Below, one piece after another: positions 8,445-17,605 of a stretch of DNA of 64,000 nucleotides. Positions within the stretch are counted from its first letter, which is position 1. The number at the start of each line of letters is the position of its first letter. Source of the stretch: JANJUB01 sp040081075 (GTDB lineage Bacteria > Armatimonadota > Fimbriimonadia > Fimbriimonadales > Fimbriimonadaceae); the NCBI GenBank assembly GCA_040081075.1, contig JBEBHJ010000001.1, positions 1 through 64,000 on the forward strand, in the 5' to 3' direction. The notes under the pieces are model-generated. The model was not told the origin of the DNA. It saw only the letters and a program-made list of their open reading frames with translations, and searched no databases. The translations under genes and the position numbers were made by a program.

Positions 8445-9116
8445 TTAGTTCTTCGAAATCCACTCTTTGAGATGTTCAGAGTTCAACCGCTGGAGTCCAA
8501 TCGTGGTTGCACCATTAACGAGCTCCTGCTCAAGAAGAGCAATCAAGCTTGAAACTCGCTCCATTGTATTGGTCAACTCTAACAGTCGCTGCTTTTCGAG
8601 ATTATCGATGGGCAGCATGTTTGCGATCGCATAGGAAAGAGCCGTGATGTCTTCAGGGAATCGGATTTGAATGTTAAATCCCTGTTTCGTTACAAGTTGC
8701 GCGATCCAAGAGTGGAAATCCTCGCGGCATCGCATGACTAGCGCATCGGTTCTGGGTTCATCCTCGGTATCAACTTCAAAAACCGGCTCAACGTGACCAA
8801 CCAAATAGGGCTTGGACTCGTCGATTCTGCGAATGCGGAAGCGTTGCTCACCCCGGATTTGAATATCCATGAGGCCGTTTCCAAGCTCCAGAACTTCCTT
8901 GATTTGGACCGTCGTTCCAACCATGTAGGGATCAGCATAACCGCCAACTTCCTGACCGCTTCGAATAAGAACAACGCCAAATGGCAAATCTTTCTCAATA
9001 CAATTGCGAACCATTTGCACATATCTGTCCTCAAACACGTGGAGTTGGATGTGCGCGTAAGGAAACAACACGGTTTGCAAAAGGAACAGGGGGAGTTCTT
9101 GCAGTCGCTCGGCCAT
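8445..9116 (-). CDS. Lon N-terminal (substrate-binding) domain protein
   Basis: A 223-residue stand-alone Lon-N/PUA-like domain: LPLFLLQTVLFPYAHIQLHVFE at the start, then VGTTVQIKEVLELGNG and IRGEQRFRI, which are core strands of the ATP-dependent protease La N-domain family. Neither the AAA+ nor the protease domain follows, and the C-terminal helical segment is short. Such proteins bind unfolded or specific substrates, but their role is not settled. It is the first gene of an operon with fabI and diverges from the histidine kinase gene. Confidence 0.85.
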   Translation of the reverse strand: MAERLQELPLFLLQTVLFPYAHIQLHVFEDRYVQMVRNCIEKDLPFGVVLIRSGQEVGGYADPYMVGTTVQIKEVLELGNGLMDIQIRGEQRFRIRRIDESKPYLVGHVEPVFEVDTEDEPRTDALVMRCREDFHSWIAQLVTKQGFNIQIRFPEDITALSYAIANMLPIDNLEKQRLLELTNTMERVSSLIALLEQELVNGATTIGLQRLNSEHLKEWISKN

Positions 9117-9196
9117 TTCAATGTAATTATGACGACGTTTTGTGGAACCTATAGTGTGGAAGCAGGAGTATCCCTTGCGGGGTATCCTTTAAGGAC

Positions 9197-10927
9197 GTGC
9201 CGGAAGTGAGTGTGCAGGAGAGCCAGCCAATTGTGAATGCCAATTTCCCCGATGACCCTAATGCTCTCAAGCAATTGCTCGAGCAAGCGAATGCGCGAAT
9301 TCGCGAGTTAGAAACTCGAGTCAACGAGTCCGATAATCGCGCGGCAAGAGCGGGCGACTCTGGCATGGAAGTTGCCCCGATCAGCGAAGCCGACGTTACG
9401 CTTCGACGCCTTGTTCAACGAATTGCGATGATTCTGCAAGCAGAAAAAATCGTGATCATGTTCTTTGATCGAGAAGGTGGTGAGCTTATTGGAATCCCTC
9501 CATCCTACGGTGTGGACGATGAGCGATTAGGCACCTTCCGCGTTCGAGCCACGCATGGAATTTCCGGTCAGGTGTTCCGAGATGGCGAACCGATCATTTT
9601 CCACGATGCCACCAACGACGCACGTGCTCAAAAGGAGTCTTTTGCGCTTCTGCATGTAACCAACGGTATTACGGTTCCCCTCATCATCGAGAAGCGCGAC
9701 GAAGAAAATCGCGTCGTAGATCGCACAACAATCGGCGTTCTTCACGCATTTAATAAGCGACACGGTGAAGATTTCAATGAGGAAGACGTTCGCCTGCTTG
9801 AGCGCATGGCACGCAACGTTGGCTCAATTATTGCCAACCTTCAGCTCTATCGAGAAGTAGTTGAAGAGCGCGAAGAGCTGATTCAGACGTTTGAATCTCT
9901 TACCGCTGGTTTGATCTTGGTTTCTCCGGAAGGAAGAATCAGCCAAATCAACGCCTCGGCTCGGCAGATTTTTGGAGTGGGAAGCGAAGCTCTCGGCAAG
10001 CAGTACGCCGACGTTCTCAAAGATCCAACTTTCCGCGAAGTTTACGCCAACGCAATGTCAGGCGAAGAGCAGAACACGCGGGATATCGCGGTTCAATTGG
10101 CGAGTGGCGAGCGGGCTTATCAGGTTCAGGCTGCGCAAGTTAAGAACGAAGATGGCAAGGATCTAGGTGTTGTTGCAATCTTTATGGACATCACGGAGAT
10201 GAAAAACATCGACCGGATGAAGTCCAACTTTGTGGCCATGGCTTCCCATGAACTGCGAACTCCTTTAACGGCAATCAAGGGCTTTACCAGCACATTACTG
10301 ATGGATGACGGGTTCTCGCCGGAGGAGACTAAAGAATTCTTGATGATTATTGAGCAGGAGTGCGATCGCCTCCGTCGCTTGATTGATGACTTGCTCAATA
10401 CGGCTCGAATCGAAGCGAATGAAAGCCTGAAACCCAACTACACGATGGTTGACGTCCAGGCAATGCTAGAAAAGGTCATCATGATTCAAAAGCAAGCGAC
10501 TTCGAAGCACACGTTGAAGCTCGATGTTCGCGGAACAATTCCCACCATGGTTGCCGATGAGGACAAGCTTGATCAGATTCTTACGAACCTGATGAGCAAC
10601 GCGATCAAGTACTCGCCAAACGGCGGCAATATCACCATACATGCCACTGTAGCGGACAATCATGTCGTTGTTGGGATTCAGGATGAGGGCCTCGGGATTC
10701 CGAAGGACCACCTGGCCAAGGTTTTTGATCGCTTCCACCGTGTGAACAACGAAGACAACCGCAAAATCTACGGTACGGGCCTTGGCTTGTACCTTGTGAA
10801 GCACTTGGTTGAGCAGGTTCACATGGGCACGATTTGGGTGGAATCCGAAGTGGGTAAGGGCTCAACCTTCCTCTTCAAGATTCCTACTAATATCGATATT
10901 GAAGAAGCAAAAGCGGCTAACGATTAA
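9197..10927 (+). CDS. Soluble sensor histidine kinase, GAF-PAS-HisKA-HATPase
   Basis: A 576-residue kinase without membrane segments, so it probably senses a cytoplasmic signal. Order: short N-terminal coiled coil (QLLEQANARIRELETRV, ~30-45), GAF (~70-220), PAS (~235-335), HisKA with phosphorylation-site SHELRTP (H351), and an HATPase domain with the N box NLMSNAIKYS, DEGLGIP and GTGLGLYLVK. This architecture resembles WalK/PhoR cytoplasmic halves. No response regulator is adjacent, so it is an orphan. The GTG at 9197 has AAGGA almost touching it; the in-frame GTG at 9206 is better spaced. The stop overlaps the convergent nanE-nanK stop by four bases (TTAA). Confidence 0.9.
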   Translation: MPEVSVQESQPIVNANFPDDPNALKQLLEQANARIRELETRVNESDNRAARAGDSGMEVAPISEADVTLRRLVQRIAMILQAEKIVIMFFDREGGELIGIPPSYGVDDERLGTFRVRATHGISGQVFRDGEPIIFHDATNDARAQKESFALLHVTNGITVPLIIEKRDEENRVVDRTTIGVLHAFNKRHGEDFNEEDVRLLERMARNVGSIIANLQLYREVVEEREELIQTFESLTAGLILVSPEGRISQINASARQIFGVGSEALGKQYADVLKDPTFREVYANAMSGEEQNTRDIAVQLASGERAYQVQAAQVKNEDGKDLGVVAIFMDITEMKNIDRMKSNFVAMASHELRTPLTAIKGFTSTLLMDDGFSPEETKEFLMIIEQECDRLRRLIDDLLNTARIEANESLKPNYTMVDVQAMLEKVIMIQKQATSKHTLKLDVRGTIPTMVADEDKLDQILTNLMSNAIKYSPNGGNITIHATVADNHVVVGIQDEGLGIPKDHLAKVFDRFHRVNNEDNRKIYGTGLGLYLVKHLVEQVHMGTIWVESEVGKGSTFLFKIPTNIDIEEAKAAND

Positions 10928-12348
10928 GTTGATTGCGGCGGCATGATGGCAAGCCAGGCTGCGCCAAACAAGCCCGCATCTTCGCCATAGGGGGAGCGTA
11001 CGACAACGCCGGATTCTTCGATTCCGAGCCAATCACTTAACCCAACTCCGCCGCACAAGACCGTGACTTCGGGCATCCACATGGCAAAAATTGTTCGGAG
11101 CGCCCTCACCGAAGCAAGTTTTGCCTTGTCGCGATCTTGCGTTGTGGGGTTTGCGATATGGGCTCCGCCGAGTAAGTCTTCAAAGGTCTGTCCAGGCAAC
11201 GCGCCCAGATCATTAAGCCGCGGATAGTTGCCGTTCGGACCAATCAAAATTTTCATGTCGGCCACGAATCCGCACCCAACCCCGGTTCCCAGAGCGAGAG
11301 TGGCCACCCGCTTCCCGGCAAAACTGGGATAACATGCGTGACCCCAAGCAGAGGCGAGACCGTCGTTAAGTGCCACCGTTGGCACACCAAAGACCTCCGC
11401 GGTGAAGCGAGATCCAACGTGATCCGGGATGATCTCTTTCGCTTCGATAACGATCTGAGTGGTGGGATCAACTACCCCGCCCGTGCTGATTCCTAATCGG
11501 CAAACACCGCTCGCCTCAACTCGCTCCAAAATCCAATCCTCGCGGGCAGCCCGGGTTTGGGGAAGCGGCTCGCGCTCGCTGGTAAGGAGTTGACCCGTAG
11601 AGTCAAACACTCCAAACCGAATCCAGGTGCCACCAATATCTACCGCCCCAACTAACCCGCCCGGACGCATCACGGCGCTCACAAAGGCGCGAGTTTGTTT
11701 GATTGGATCGTTTAAGGCGCCCCCAATTACGACCCCAGATGCTCCGGATCTCAGAGCCGCCTGCGCCTGGGATGGAGACGTAAAGCGTCCCTCTGCCAGA
11801 ACCGGTAGATCGCACTCATGGACGGCTTCACGAACAAAGTCGAGATCGGGCCCCTTGGTCATTCTCGTTTCCCTTGTGTAACCGCTAAGGGTTGTGCTTA
11901 CAAAGTCGGCTCCACAAGACATTGCATAGTGGATTGAGGCAACCGAATCGCAATCAGCCATGGCCAATCGCCCCGCGGTTTTTATCATTTTGATGAGATC
12001 GCTCAGTTGCTCATCATTGGGGCGCTTTCGGCGAGTCGCATCTAGGGCGATCATCTCTGCCCCGGTATCAATCAACTCTTGTACTTCACGTGCCGTAGCG
12101 GTGACATAGACTTCGCTATCTTCATACTGCCGCTTCAGCAAACCCATGACGGGCAGACCAAGCTTGGGCCGGATGTAATTGATCGCGGCTACTCCCTCCA
12201 ACCTAAGAATTGTCGCGCCTTCCGCCTTACTCGCCTCCGCCATCGGAAACAAGAGCTCGGGCTTATCCATCGGCGACCCGGGCGAGCCTTGAACCGAGGC
12301 CACGATGGGGCAAGTTCTTAGCGCATTCAATAGATCGTGAATGGTCAT
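10924..12348 (-). CDS. Fused ManNAc-6-phosphate 2-epimerase and ROK kinase (NanE-NanK)
   Basis: Residues 1-229 are an NanE TIM barrel (VASVQGSPGSPM start, K72 in GLLKR, TTLSGYT, E186 in LAEGRF, GVVIGGA). Residues 232-474 are a ROK kinase (AVDIGGTWIRFG phosphate loop, ALNDGLASAWGHA with the catalytic Asp, ALGTGVGCGF). Together they would phosphorylate ManNAc and convert ManNAc-6-P to GlcNAc-6-P. The usual ROK zinc site (HxxCxCGxxGC) is absent; that position reads NDLGALPGQTFEDLLGG. No sialate lyase, transporter or nagA/nagB is nearby. It overlaps folD by four bases (ATGA) and probably follows it in one transcript. Confidence 0.88.
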   Translation of the reverse strand: MTIHDLLNALRTCPIVASVQGSPGSPMDKPELLFPMAEASKAEGATILRLEGVAAINYIRPKLGLPVMGLLKRQYEDSEVYVTATAREVQELIDTGAEMIALDATRRKRPNDEQLSDLIKMIKTAGRLAMADCDSVASIHYAMSCGADFVSTTLSGYTRETRMTKGPDLDFVREAVHECDLPVLAEGRFTSPSQAQAALRSGASGVVIGGALNDPIKQTRAFVSAVMRPGGLVGAVDIGGTWIRFGVFDSTGQLLTSEREPLPQTRAAREDWILERVEASGVCRLGISTGGVVDPTTQIVIEAKEIIPDHVGSRFTAEVFGVPTVALNDGLASAWGHACYPSFAGKRVATLALGTGVGCGFVADMKILIGPNGNYPRLNDLGALPGQTFEDLLGGAHIANPTTQDRDKAKLASVRALRTIFAMWMPEVTVLCGGVGLSDWLGIEESGVVVRSPYGEDAGLFGAAWLAIMPPQST

Positions 12349-13193
12349 GATTTGAGTTCCGCGGCCCCCACCACGTTAGCGAGGAGGGTCGCAACCGTCA
12401 TTGGCCCAACTCCGCCCGGAACTGGAGTGATCCAGCTTGCAACCTCGGATGCCCCGGCAAAGTCTACATCACCCACATCCTTTTCTCTGCCTTCGACGGT
12501 GTTGTAGCCGGCATCTATCACGACCGCCCCAGGTTTAATCCAATCCCCCTTCACCATCTCTGGCCGTCCCACTGCGGCAAGCACCAGGTCGGCTTGGCGA
12601 CATTCATCGGCAAGATTTTGGGTTCTGGAATGGGCAATCGTGACCGTTGCGTTTCTTTGCAGCATCAAAAGTGCAGCGGGCTTTCCCAAAATAATGCTTC
12701 GCCCAATCACCAACACTTTCTTGCCTTCCAATCCGATCTGATAATAGTCAAGCAATCGCATGATTCCCGCTGGCGTTGCACAGCGAAATCCAGGGAGATC
12801 ACTGGCAAGAAGGCCAAGAGATTGCGGGGTCATCCCGTCCACATCCTTGTCCGAGCCTAACAGTACCAAGGCAGACGCCTCGTCGAGGTGCTTTGGCAAC
12901 GGGTGCTGAACCATTATCCCGTGCACCTCAGGATTCCCTTTCAGCTCGGCAATCTTGGTCAGCAATTGAGCCTGAGACCAGGATTCGTCTACATCGTATG
13001 AGTGGCTCTCGATCCCCGCCTTCGCCGCCCAACTCTTCTTCATGCGCACATAAGCTAGGCTCGCCGGGTCACTTGCAGAAACGAGAATATCAAGACGCGG
13101 CTGAACTCCGCGTTCCTTGAGCTTTTGAACACGCTCAAATATCTCGGCGCGAAGAATCTTGGAAAGGGCCAGGCCATCTAGGATTTCAGACAC
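12345..13193 (-). CDS. folD: Bifunctional methylene-THF dehydrogenase/cyclohydrolase FolD
   Basis: A cytoplasmic enzyme interconverting methylene-, methenyl- and 10-formyl-tetrahydrofolate. Motifs: catalytic YVRMKKSWAAKAGI with the conserved Lys, VQHPLPKHL, DKDVDGM, VIGRSIILGKPAALLM (NADP site) and the PGGVGPMTVATLL end. The frame stays open 144 bases upstream, but FolD proteins begin at the ILDGLALSK strand, so I chose the GTG at 13193 (282 residues, normal length). No Shine-Dalgarno sequence is apparent. It is divergent from the acyltransferase gene and translationally coupled to nanE-nanK. Confidence 0.92.
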   Translation of the reverse strand: MSEILDGLALSKILRAEIFERVQKLKERGVQPRLDILVSASDPASLAYVRMKKSWAAKAGIESHSYDVDESWSQAQLLTKIAELKGNPEVHGIMVQHPLPKHLDEASALVLLGSDKDVDGMTPQSLGLLASDLPGFRCATPAGIMRLLDYYQIGLEGKKVLVIGRSIILGKPAALLMLQRNATVTIAHSRTQNLADECRQADLVLAAVGRPEMVKGDWIKPGAVVIDAGYNTVEGREKDVGDVDFAGASEVASWITPVPGGVGPMTVATLLANVVGAAELKS

Positions 13194-13250
13194 CGCATAA
13201 GGGAACCCGATGGTTGACCGGCTTTGCTCGGCGGGTACCCTTTTCAGAAG

Positions 13251-14141
13251 GTGAATGCGAAGAAGCTCGGCAACAAACTTGGCGCTTGGGCGTTCGTGCG
13301 CCTGCAAAAGTGGATGGAGCGCAAATCGCCTCTGCAAGCTGAGATAAGCGGGGCAAAACTGGGCCGGTTTGCGTTCAAGCTTTCAAAAAGGCATCGAGCG
13401 AGGGCCCTCGAGAACCTGACCAGGGCTTTCCCAGAGATGGCAGCATCCGAGCGGCTTAAGGTGGCCCAAGGGGTTTTGGAGCATTTCGGTCGAGTTATGG
13501 CGGACTTTCTGCGTTCAAACGTCCGCAGCAACGAAGAAGCGCTCGCATCAACCGAGGTGGTGGGACGTGAGCATTTTGATGAAGCCCTTAAACTTGGTCG
13601 GGGAATCCTGCTCGTATCCGGGCACTTCGGAAACTGGGAGCGCATGAGTCATTGGATTTCGGCCAGCGGTTATCCCGTGAGCGTCGTTGCCCGCGATGCT
13701 AATGATCCCGAAATGAACAAACTCGTGGTCGAGTTGCGGAACGCATGTGGAGCAAAAGTCATTTCGAGAGGCGACGCAGTTCGCCCGATTCTCGAGAGGC
13801 TGCGGGGCAATGAGCTTGTCGGGATATTACCGGACCAGAACTCTGGCGAGATCTTCGTCCCTTTCTTTGGACACTTATGTGGCACAGTTAAAGGCCCTGG
13901 CACCTTGGCTCTGAGAACAAAATCGCCGGTCATTCCTGTTTACTGCGTTCGAGTTGGGCCGGCTCGATACCAAATGGTGATTTGCCCACCGCTCGAACCT
14001 GAACCAGGCTTTGAACCGATAGAGGGGATGACTCGGGCTATCAATCGCTCTCTGGAGGAGCAGATTCGACGGTATCCGGAGCAATATCTCTGGATCCACA
14101 ATCGGTGGAAGTCGGCCAAGGCGCAGGGCCTCATTACATGA
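13251..14141 (+). CDS. LpxL/HtrB-family lipid A acyltransferase
   Basis: A 296-residue member of the lysophospholipid/Kdo-lipid A acyltransferase family. The catalytic block is GHFGNWE (Hx4E), followed by GILPDQNSGEIFVPFFG and GTLALRTKSPVIPVY, then LWIHNRWK near the end, all typical. It would attach secondary acyl chains to lipid A at the inner membrane. The start is uncertain: GTG 13251 is used here, with an in-frame TTG at 13224; neither has a usable Shine-Dalgarno sequence. Its TGA overlaps the next ATG (ATGA at 14138), coupling it to two heptosyltransferase-like genes, which supports an LPS role. Confidence 0.85.
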   Translation: MNAKKLGNKLGAWAFVRLQKWMERKSPLQAEISGAKLGRFAFKLSKRHRARALENLTRAFPEMAASERLKVAQGVLEHFGRVMADFLRSNVRSNEEALASTEVVGREHFDEALKLGRGILLVSGHFGNWERMSHWISASGYPVSVVARDANDPEMNKLVVELRNACGAKVISRGDAVRPILERLRGNELVGILPDQNSGEIFVPFFGHLCGTVKGPGTLALRTKSPVIPVYCVRVGPARYQMVICPPLEPEPGFEPIEGMTRAINRSLEEQIRRYPEQYLWIHNRWKSAKAQGLIT

Positions 14142-15061
14142 AGCTGCTGATCGTAAAGTTCTCCTCGATCGGAGACTGTGTTCTAGCGGTTCCGGCCGCT
14201 TCGGTTTTTCGTCGTCAGAACCCTTCTGGATTCTTGGCATGGGCGGTTGACCCTCGCTGCGCCGATGTGATCAAGGGGCCCGGGCTTGTTGATCTGCAGT
14301 TCGACATCCCATGGGAAACGTGGAAGCGCGATAAGGTCTCTTCGTTCACTCGAATTCGGCACTACATGAGCCTTCGAGAACATAGGTTTGACATCGGTGT
14401 AGACCTCCAAGGACAGCCGAAGACGGCCATCTGCCTTCGGTTTGCTGGATGTAAGCGCCGACTAACCGCCGAACCCCTTGATCCCGTCGTCCGCCTCCTC
14501 AATCCCTCAGCTCATCTTAGTGCAGATTTGCATCGCGTGGAGTTAAACCTCGAAGTCCTTAAGCAGCTGGGGATCGTGCATGCCGAAACTTCCCCGATCA
14601 TGCCCGATGTCAATCCCGCATGTCCTGCCCAAGCAAATGGCGTCGTCTCGATTGCCGTTTCCACCGGCCACCCGTCTAAAAACCTTCCTTTGGACCTTTG
14701 GGGCGAAGTTGCCAGCACGATGATAGACGCTGGCGAAAAAGTCGCCTTTGTTGGCGGCCCGACCGATATGGCTCCGGAGATTCCCGGCGCGATGGACTAC
14801 TGCGGAAAGCTCACGTTGACTCAAACGATGGGAGTATTGGCGAAAAGCCGGATTCACATAGCGGGAGATACGGGCTCTGGCCACATATCGGCGGCCTATG
14901 GAATCCCCGTTGTATCCGTCTTTGGAAAGACGAACCCCGATCGATTTCGCCCCTATGGACCAAAGACCCACGTTCTGAAGGCTAACGAGCAGATGCAGGG
15001 CGTGACGGCGGAAATGATCGCATCAAAAGCGCTCGAGGTGCTACGTGCGATTCCTGATTAG
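14138..15061 (+). CDS. Glycosyltransferase family 9 (heptosyltransferase-like)
   Basis: A 307-residue GT9 protein of the ADP-heptose:LPS heptosyltransferase type. Start block LLIVKFSSIGDCVLAVPA, central VSIAVSTGHPSKNLPLDLW, and the sugar-nucleotide site GDTGSGHISAAYGIPVVSVFGKTNPDRF are family hallmarks. The ATG at 14138 is preferred over the longer frame because it begins exactly at the first Rossmann strand and overlaps the preceding stop. The acceptor is inferred to be the LPS inner core. The true donor sugar is not certain. Confidence 0.87.
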   Translation: MKLLIVKFSSIGDCVLAVPAASVFRRQNPSGFLAWAVDPRCADVIKGPGLVDLQFDIPWETWKRDKVSSFTRIRHYMSLREHRFDIGVDLQGQPKTAICLRFAGCKRRLTAEPLDPVVRLLNPSAHLSADLHRVELNLEVLKQLGIVHAETSPIMPDVNPACPAQANGVVSIAVSTGHPSKNLPLDLWGEVASTMIDAGEKVAFVGGPTDMAPEIPGAMDYCGKLTLTQTMGVLAKSRIHIAGDTGSGHISAAYGIPVVSVFGKTNPDRFRPYGPKTHVLKANEQMQGVTAEMIASKALEVLRAIPD

Positions 15062-15953
15062 TCGGCTTTCCGCATTGGGTGACGTGGTTTGCACGCTTCC
15101 CGCTGCCGGGGCACTGCGAGCGGCTTTTCCTGACTGCGAAATCGTTTGGATCGTCGATAAGCGCTTCGCCGGGGTCACCCGCTGCTGCAAACATCTGAAC
15201 CAGGTTATCCTTCGAGACGAGATGGTTGAGGGCGAGTTTGACTGCGCCTTTGACATGCAGGGGCTTTTTAAGAGTGGCAGCATCCTGCGAAAAGTAAAGG
15301 CAAGGCAAAAACTGGGTTATCACTGGCAGCGGGAGGGGGCTTCATTGTTCTCCGCTAAAGTGCTCCCCGACCCCACCTCATATCACATTGTTGATCAATA
15401 CGTTGATGTCACTCGGGTTCTTTGCCCAGCTATCGAGTCAGCCGATTTTGGCCTGGAAGCTCGCCCCGAGGACGTCCTATCGCTTTCGGAAAAATTTGAT
15501 CTCAACTCTCGCTATGTCGTAATCAATCCGGGTGCAGGATGGGTTTCCAAGCGATGGCCTCCTTCACACTTTGCGGAGCTTTGCAATTGGATATCCTCGC
15601 AAAACATGGAGCCCGTGGCCATTGGCGGAAATAGTGCGGACGATCACGCCGGTTTTGAGGAAGTACAGGCCGTCGCCAAGTGCGAGATCAAGAAGTTGAC
15701 GGGTAACACAAGTATCCCTGAGCTCATTGCGTTGATTTACCGAGCGCAAGCCCATGTGGGAGGCGATACCGGATCAACACACATCGCGGCTGCCGTTGCA
15801 ACTAGGGCGATCGGCCTCTATTCGATAACCCGACCTCAGCGGTCTTGCCCCTATGGTCAAGTTGAAAATTGCCTGTACAATCCCGATGGGCTTGGCCACA
15901 TTTCCCCTGAAGAGGTGATTGCGGTCCTAGATCGCGAGTTGAATCGTCCCTAA
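15045..15953 (+). CDS. Second glycosyltransferase family 9 protein
   Basis: A 302-residue GT9 protein starting at a GTG 17 bases inside the previous gene. It has FLISRLSALGDVVCTLPAA, VINPGAGWVSKRWPPSHFAEL, and GGDTGSTHIAAAVATRAIGLY, the WaaC/WaaF-type donor loop. It differs enough from its upstream neighbour that the two probably add successive sugars rather than being recent duplicates. It is part of the lpxL-GT9-GT9-doxX-xer transcript. Confidence 0.87.
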   Translation: MRFLISRLSALGDVVCTLPAAGALRAAFPDCEIVWIVDKRFAGVTRCCKHLNQVILRDEMVEGEFDCAFDMQGLFKSGSILRKVKARQKLGYHWQREGASLFSAKVLPDPTSYHIVDQYVDVTRVLCPAIESADFGLEARPEDVLSLSEKFDLNSRYVVINPGAGWVSKRWPPSHFAELCNWISSQNMEPVAIGGNSADDHAGFEEVQAVAKCEIKKLTGNTSIPELIALIYRAQAHVGGDTGSTHIAAAVATRAIGLYSITRPQRSCPYGQVENCLYNPDGLGHISPEEVIAVLDRELNRP

Positions 15954-15957
15954 TCCC

Positions 15958-16353
15958 GTGGATTACGCTCTCTGGTTGAAAGGTTTGATATGCCTCTTCT
16001 TTGCCATCCTGTTCTTGCAATCGGGTTTTGATAAGGTAACCGACAGAAAAGGAAATTTGGAGTGGCTAACGGGCCACTTTGCGAACTCACCCTTTCGTGG
16101 AATGGTGCCGCTGTTACTCGGAGTGATCACTTTGCTAGAAATTGCGGCTGGCGCGCTTTGTTTGGTGGGCGTTTGGGCCATTCTGTTTAAGGGTCCGTCC
16201 TGGATCGCGCCCGTCGGAACGCTTCTGTGCTGCCTTAACCTTTGTGCCCTCTTCTTGGGACAGAGAATTGCCAAAGATTATGCCGGCGCCGCATCATTGG
16301 CGGGCTACTTTGGCGTATCGATTCTTGGAACATGGCTGATCTTGACGCTTTGA
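15958..16353 (+). CDS. DoxX-like integral membrane protein
   Basis: 131 residues with four predicted membrane segments: ~8-24, ~49-68 (LLLGVITLLEIAAGALCLVG), ~83-98 and ~110-130. The pattern QSGFDKVTDR after the first helix and the LLEIAAGALCLVG helix fit DoxX/SURF4-type proteins. Its biochemical role is unknown; family members have been linked to redox processes. GTG start 4 bases after the GT9 stop. It overlaps the recombinase gene by 22 bases. Confidence 0.75.
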   Translation: MDYALWLKGLICLFFAILFLQSGFDKVTDRKGNLEWLTGHFANSPFRGMVPLLLGVITLLEIAAGALCLVGVWAILFKGPSWIAPVGTLLCCLNLCALFLGQRIAKDYAGAASLAGYFGVSILGTWLILTL

Positions 16354-17192
16354 TCGAACGGTTTCTGACCCATTTAAGGTCAAATCGGTCCGCGCATACA
16401 GTTCGAAGCTACGCATCTGACCTTGCCCAATTTGCGGTGACAACTGAAGGTGCTGTTGACTTTTCGTTGGATACGTTGCGCCGATATCTTCGCACTCACG
16501 GAAGAACCCCAATCACACGCGCACGAAAATTAAGCAGCCTTCGTAGCTTCGTGAGGTTTTTGAGGTCGACGGGTGATCTGTCGCATGATCCGACCGAACC
16601 GCTTGAGGCCCCGATCCGTCGGCGTCGTCTTCCAAAGGCAATAAGCCAACTGCAAGCCTCTGAGCTCTTGGATCAAGAAGGTTCGACTCAAACTCCATTG
16701 CGAGATCGAGCCATTTTGGAACTCATGTACAGCGCGGGACTGCGTGCATCCGAGGTAGTTGGTGTGAACATTCGCGACCTTGATCTGGTGAACTGTAGCC
16801 TCAGGGTCGTAGGAAAGGGCAGCAAGGAGCGAGCGACGCTGTTTGGTAAGACTTGCGCCGAGGGACTCGCTGACTATTTCGTTAAAGAGCGCGCCCGGTC
16901 GGATGATCCTGTTGATCCAGCTTTTACAAATCGAAACGGCCAAAGGCTAACCACTCGAACAGTGCAAAACATCGTTAAACGGTGGGCGTTGCGGGCCGGA
17001 TTACCGCCCGACGTTTCGCCGCACACGCTTCGCCACAGTTTCGCGACCCATTTGCTGGATGGGGGGGCCGACTTGAAGAGTGTTCAACAGCTTTTAGGGC
17101 ATGAAAGTCTGGCCACGACCCAGATCTACACGCATCTGAGTATTGAACGGCTCAAAGAGACCGTGGATAAGATGCACCCGCGCCGGAGCTAA
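16332..17192 (+). CDS. Tyrosine recombinase XerC/XerD
   Basis: A 286-residue recombinase for chromosome-dimer resolution. The N-terminal SAM-like core-binding domain (~2-85) is followed by the catalytic domain with all six expected residues: R138 (GLRASE), K162 (GKGSKER), H231 and R234 (HTLRHSFATHLL), H257 (LLGHESL) and Y266 (TTQIYTH). The ATG at 16332 is chosen because the family begins within a few residues of this point. XerC and XerD cannot be separated by eye. Nothing nearby suggests an integrative element. The stop overlaps the FHA gene stop by four bases (CTAA). Confidence 0.92.
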   Translation: MADLDALIERFLTHLRSNRSAHTVRSYASDLAQFAVTTEGAVDFSLDTLRRYLRTHGRTPITRARKLSSLRSFVRFLRSTGDLSHDPTEPLEAPIRRRRLPKAISQLQASELLDQEGSTQTPLRDRAILELMYSAGLRASEVVGVNIRDLDLVNCSLRVVGKGSKERATLFGKTCAEGLADYFVKERARSDDPVDPAFTNRNGQRLTTRTVQNIVKRWALRAGLPPDVSPHTLRHSFATHLLDGGADLKSVQQLLGHESLATTQIYTHLSIERLKETVDKMHPRRS

Positions 17193-17596
17193 ACCTTGAA
17201 AACGAACCGAGCGTTTCCAAGCGCGAACTCAGTCCCGTCCTCTAGATCGCAAGTTTCTACGCGTTCGAAGTCGCCTCGCAAAATGAATGTTCCATTGGAT
17301 GAACCAAGGTCAGTCAACTTCCAAGAATCCTCTTCATAAGAGAGCGTTGCGTGCTTGCGCGAGATGTATACCGCTTCGGCCAAGCTACCCAAGTCAATGT
17401 CAACGGGACCGACGTTCGGGTCAAAGCGACCAATGATAGCTCCGTCGGTCACCGCGAAAACTTCGTCCGTTTCCGCACCGCTCCGCTTTAGAATGATGCG
17501 GGGGCCCTCTATTTGTGTAGCCTCTACGGGAGCATCAACTAACTCCTCTTCATTCACTTGAACTTCTTCTGTTTCGAGCATTTCTGGATCGTTCAT
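17189..17596 (-). CDS. FHA-domain protein
   Basis: A 135-residue protein with an acidic N-terminal ~40 residues (EETEEVQVNEE-like composition) and one forkhead-associated domain. The FHA signature is visible: GRFDPN, then YISRKHATLSY, then LTDLGSSNGTFI, and a terminal FALGNARFVF strand. It should bind a phosphothreonine peptide; no Ser/Thr kinase gene is in the window. It follows the thiamine pyrophosphokinase gene by 9 bases, presumably cotranscribed. Confidence 0.88.
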   Translation of the reverse strand: MNDPEMLETEEVQVNEEELVDAPVEATQIEGPRIILKRSGAETDEVFAVTDGAIIGRFDPNVGPVDIDLGSLAEAVYISRKHATLSYEEDSWKLTDLGSSNGTFILRGDFERVETCDLEDGTEFALGNARFVFKV

Positions 17597-17605
17597 ACTT
17601 CGACT

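Noticed and set aside
16332..17192. Tyrosine recombinase as sign of an integrative element
   Set aside because: XerC/D-type, housekeeping context, no attachment repeats or cargo genes nearby.
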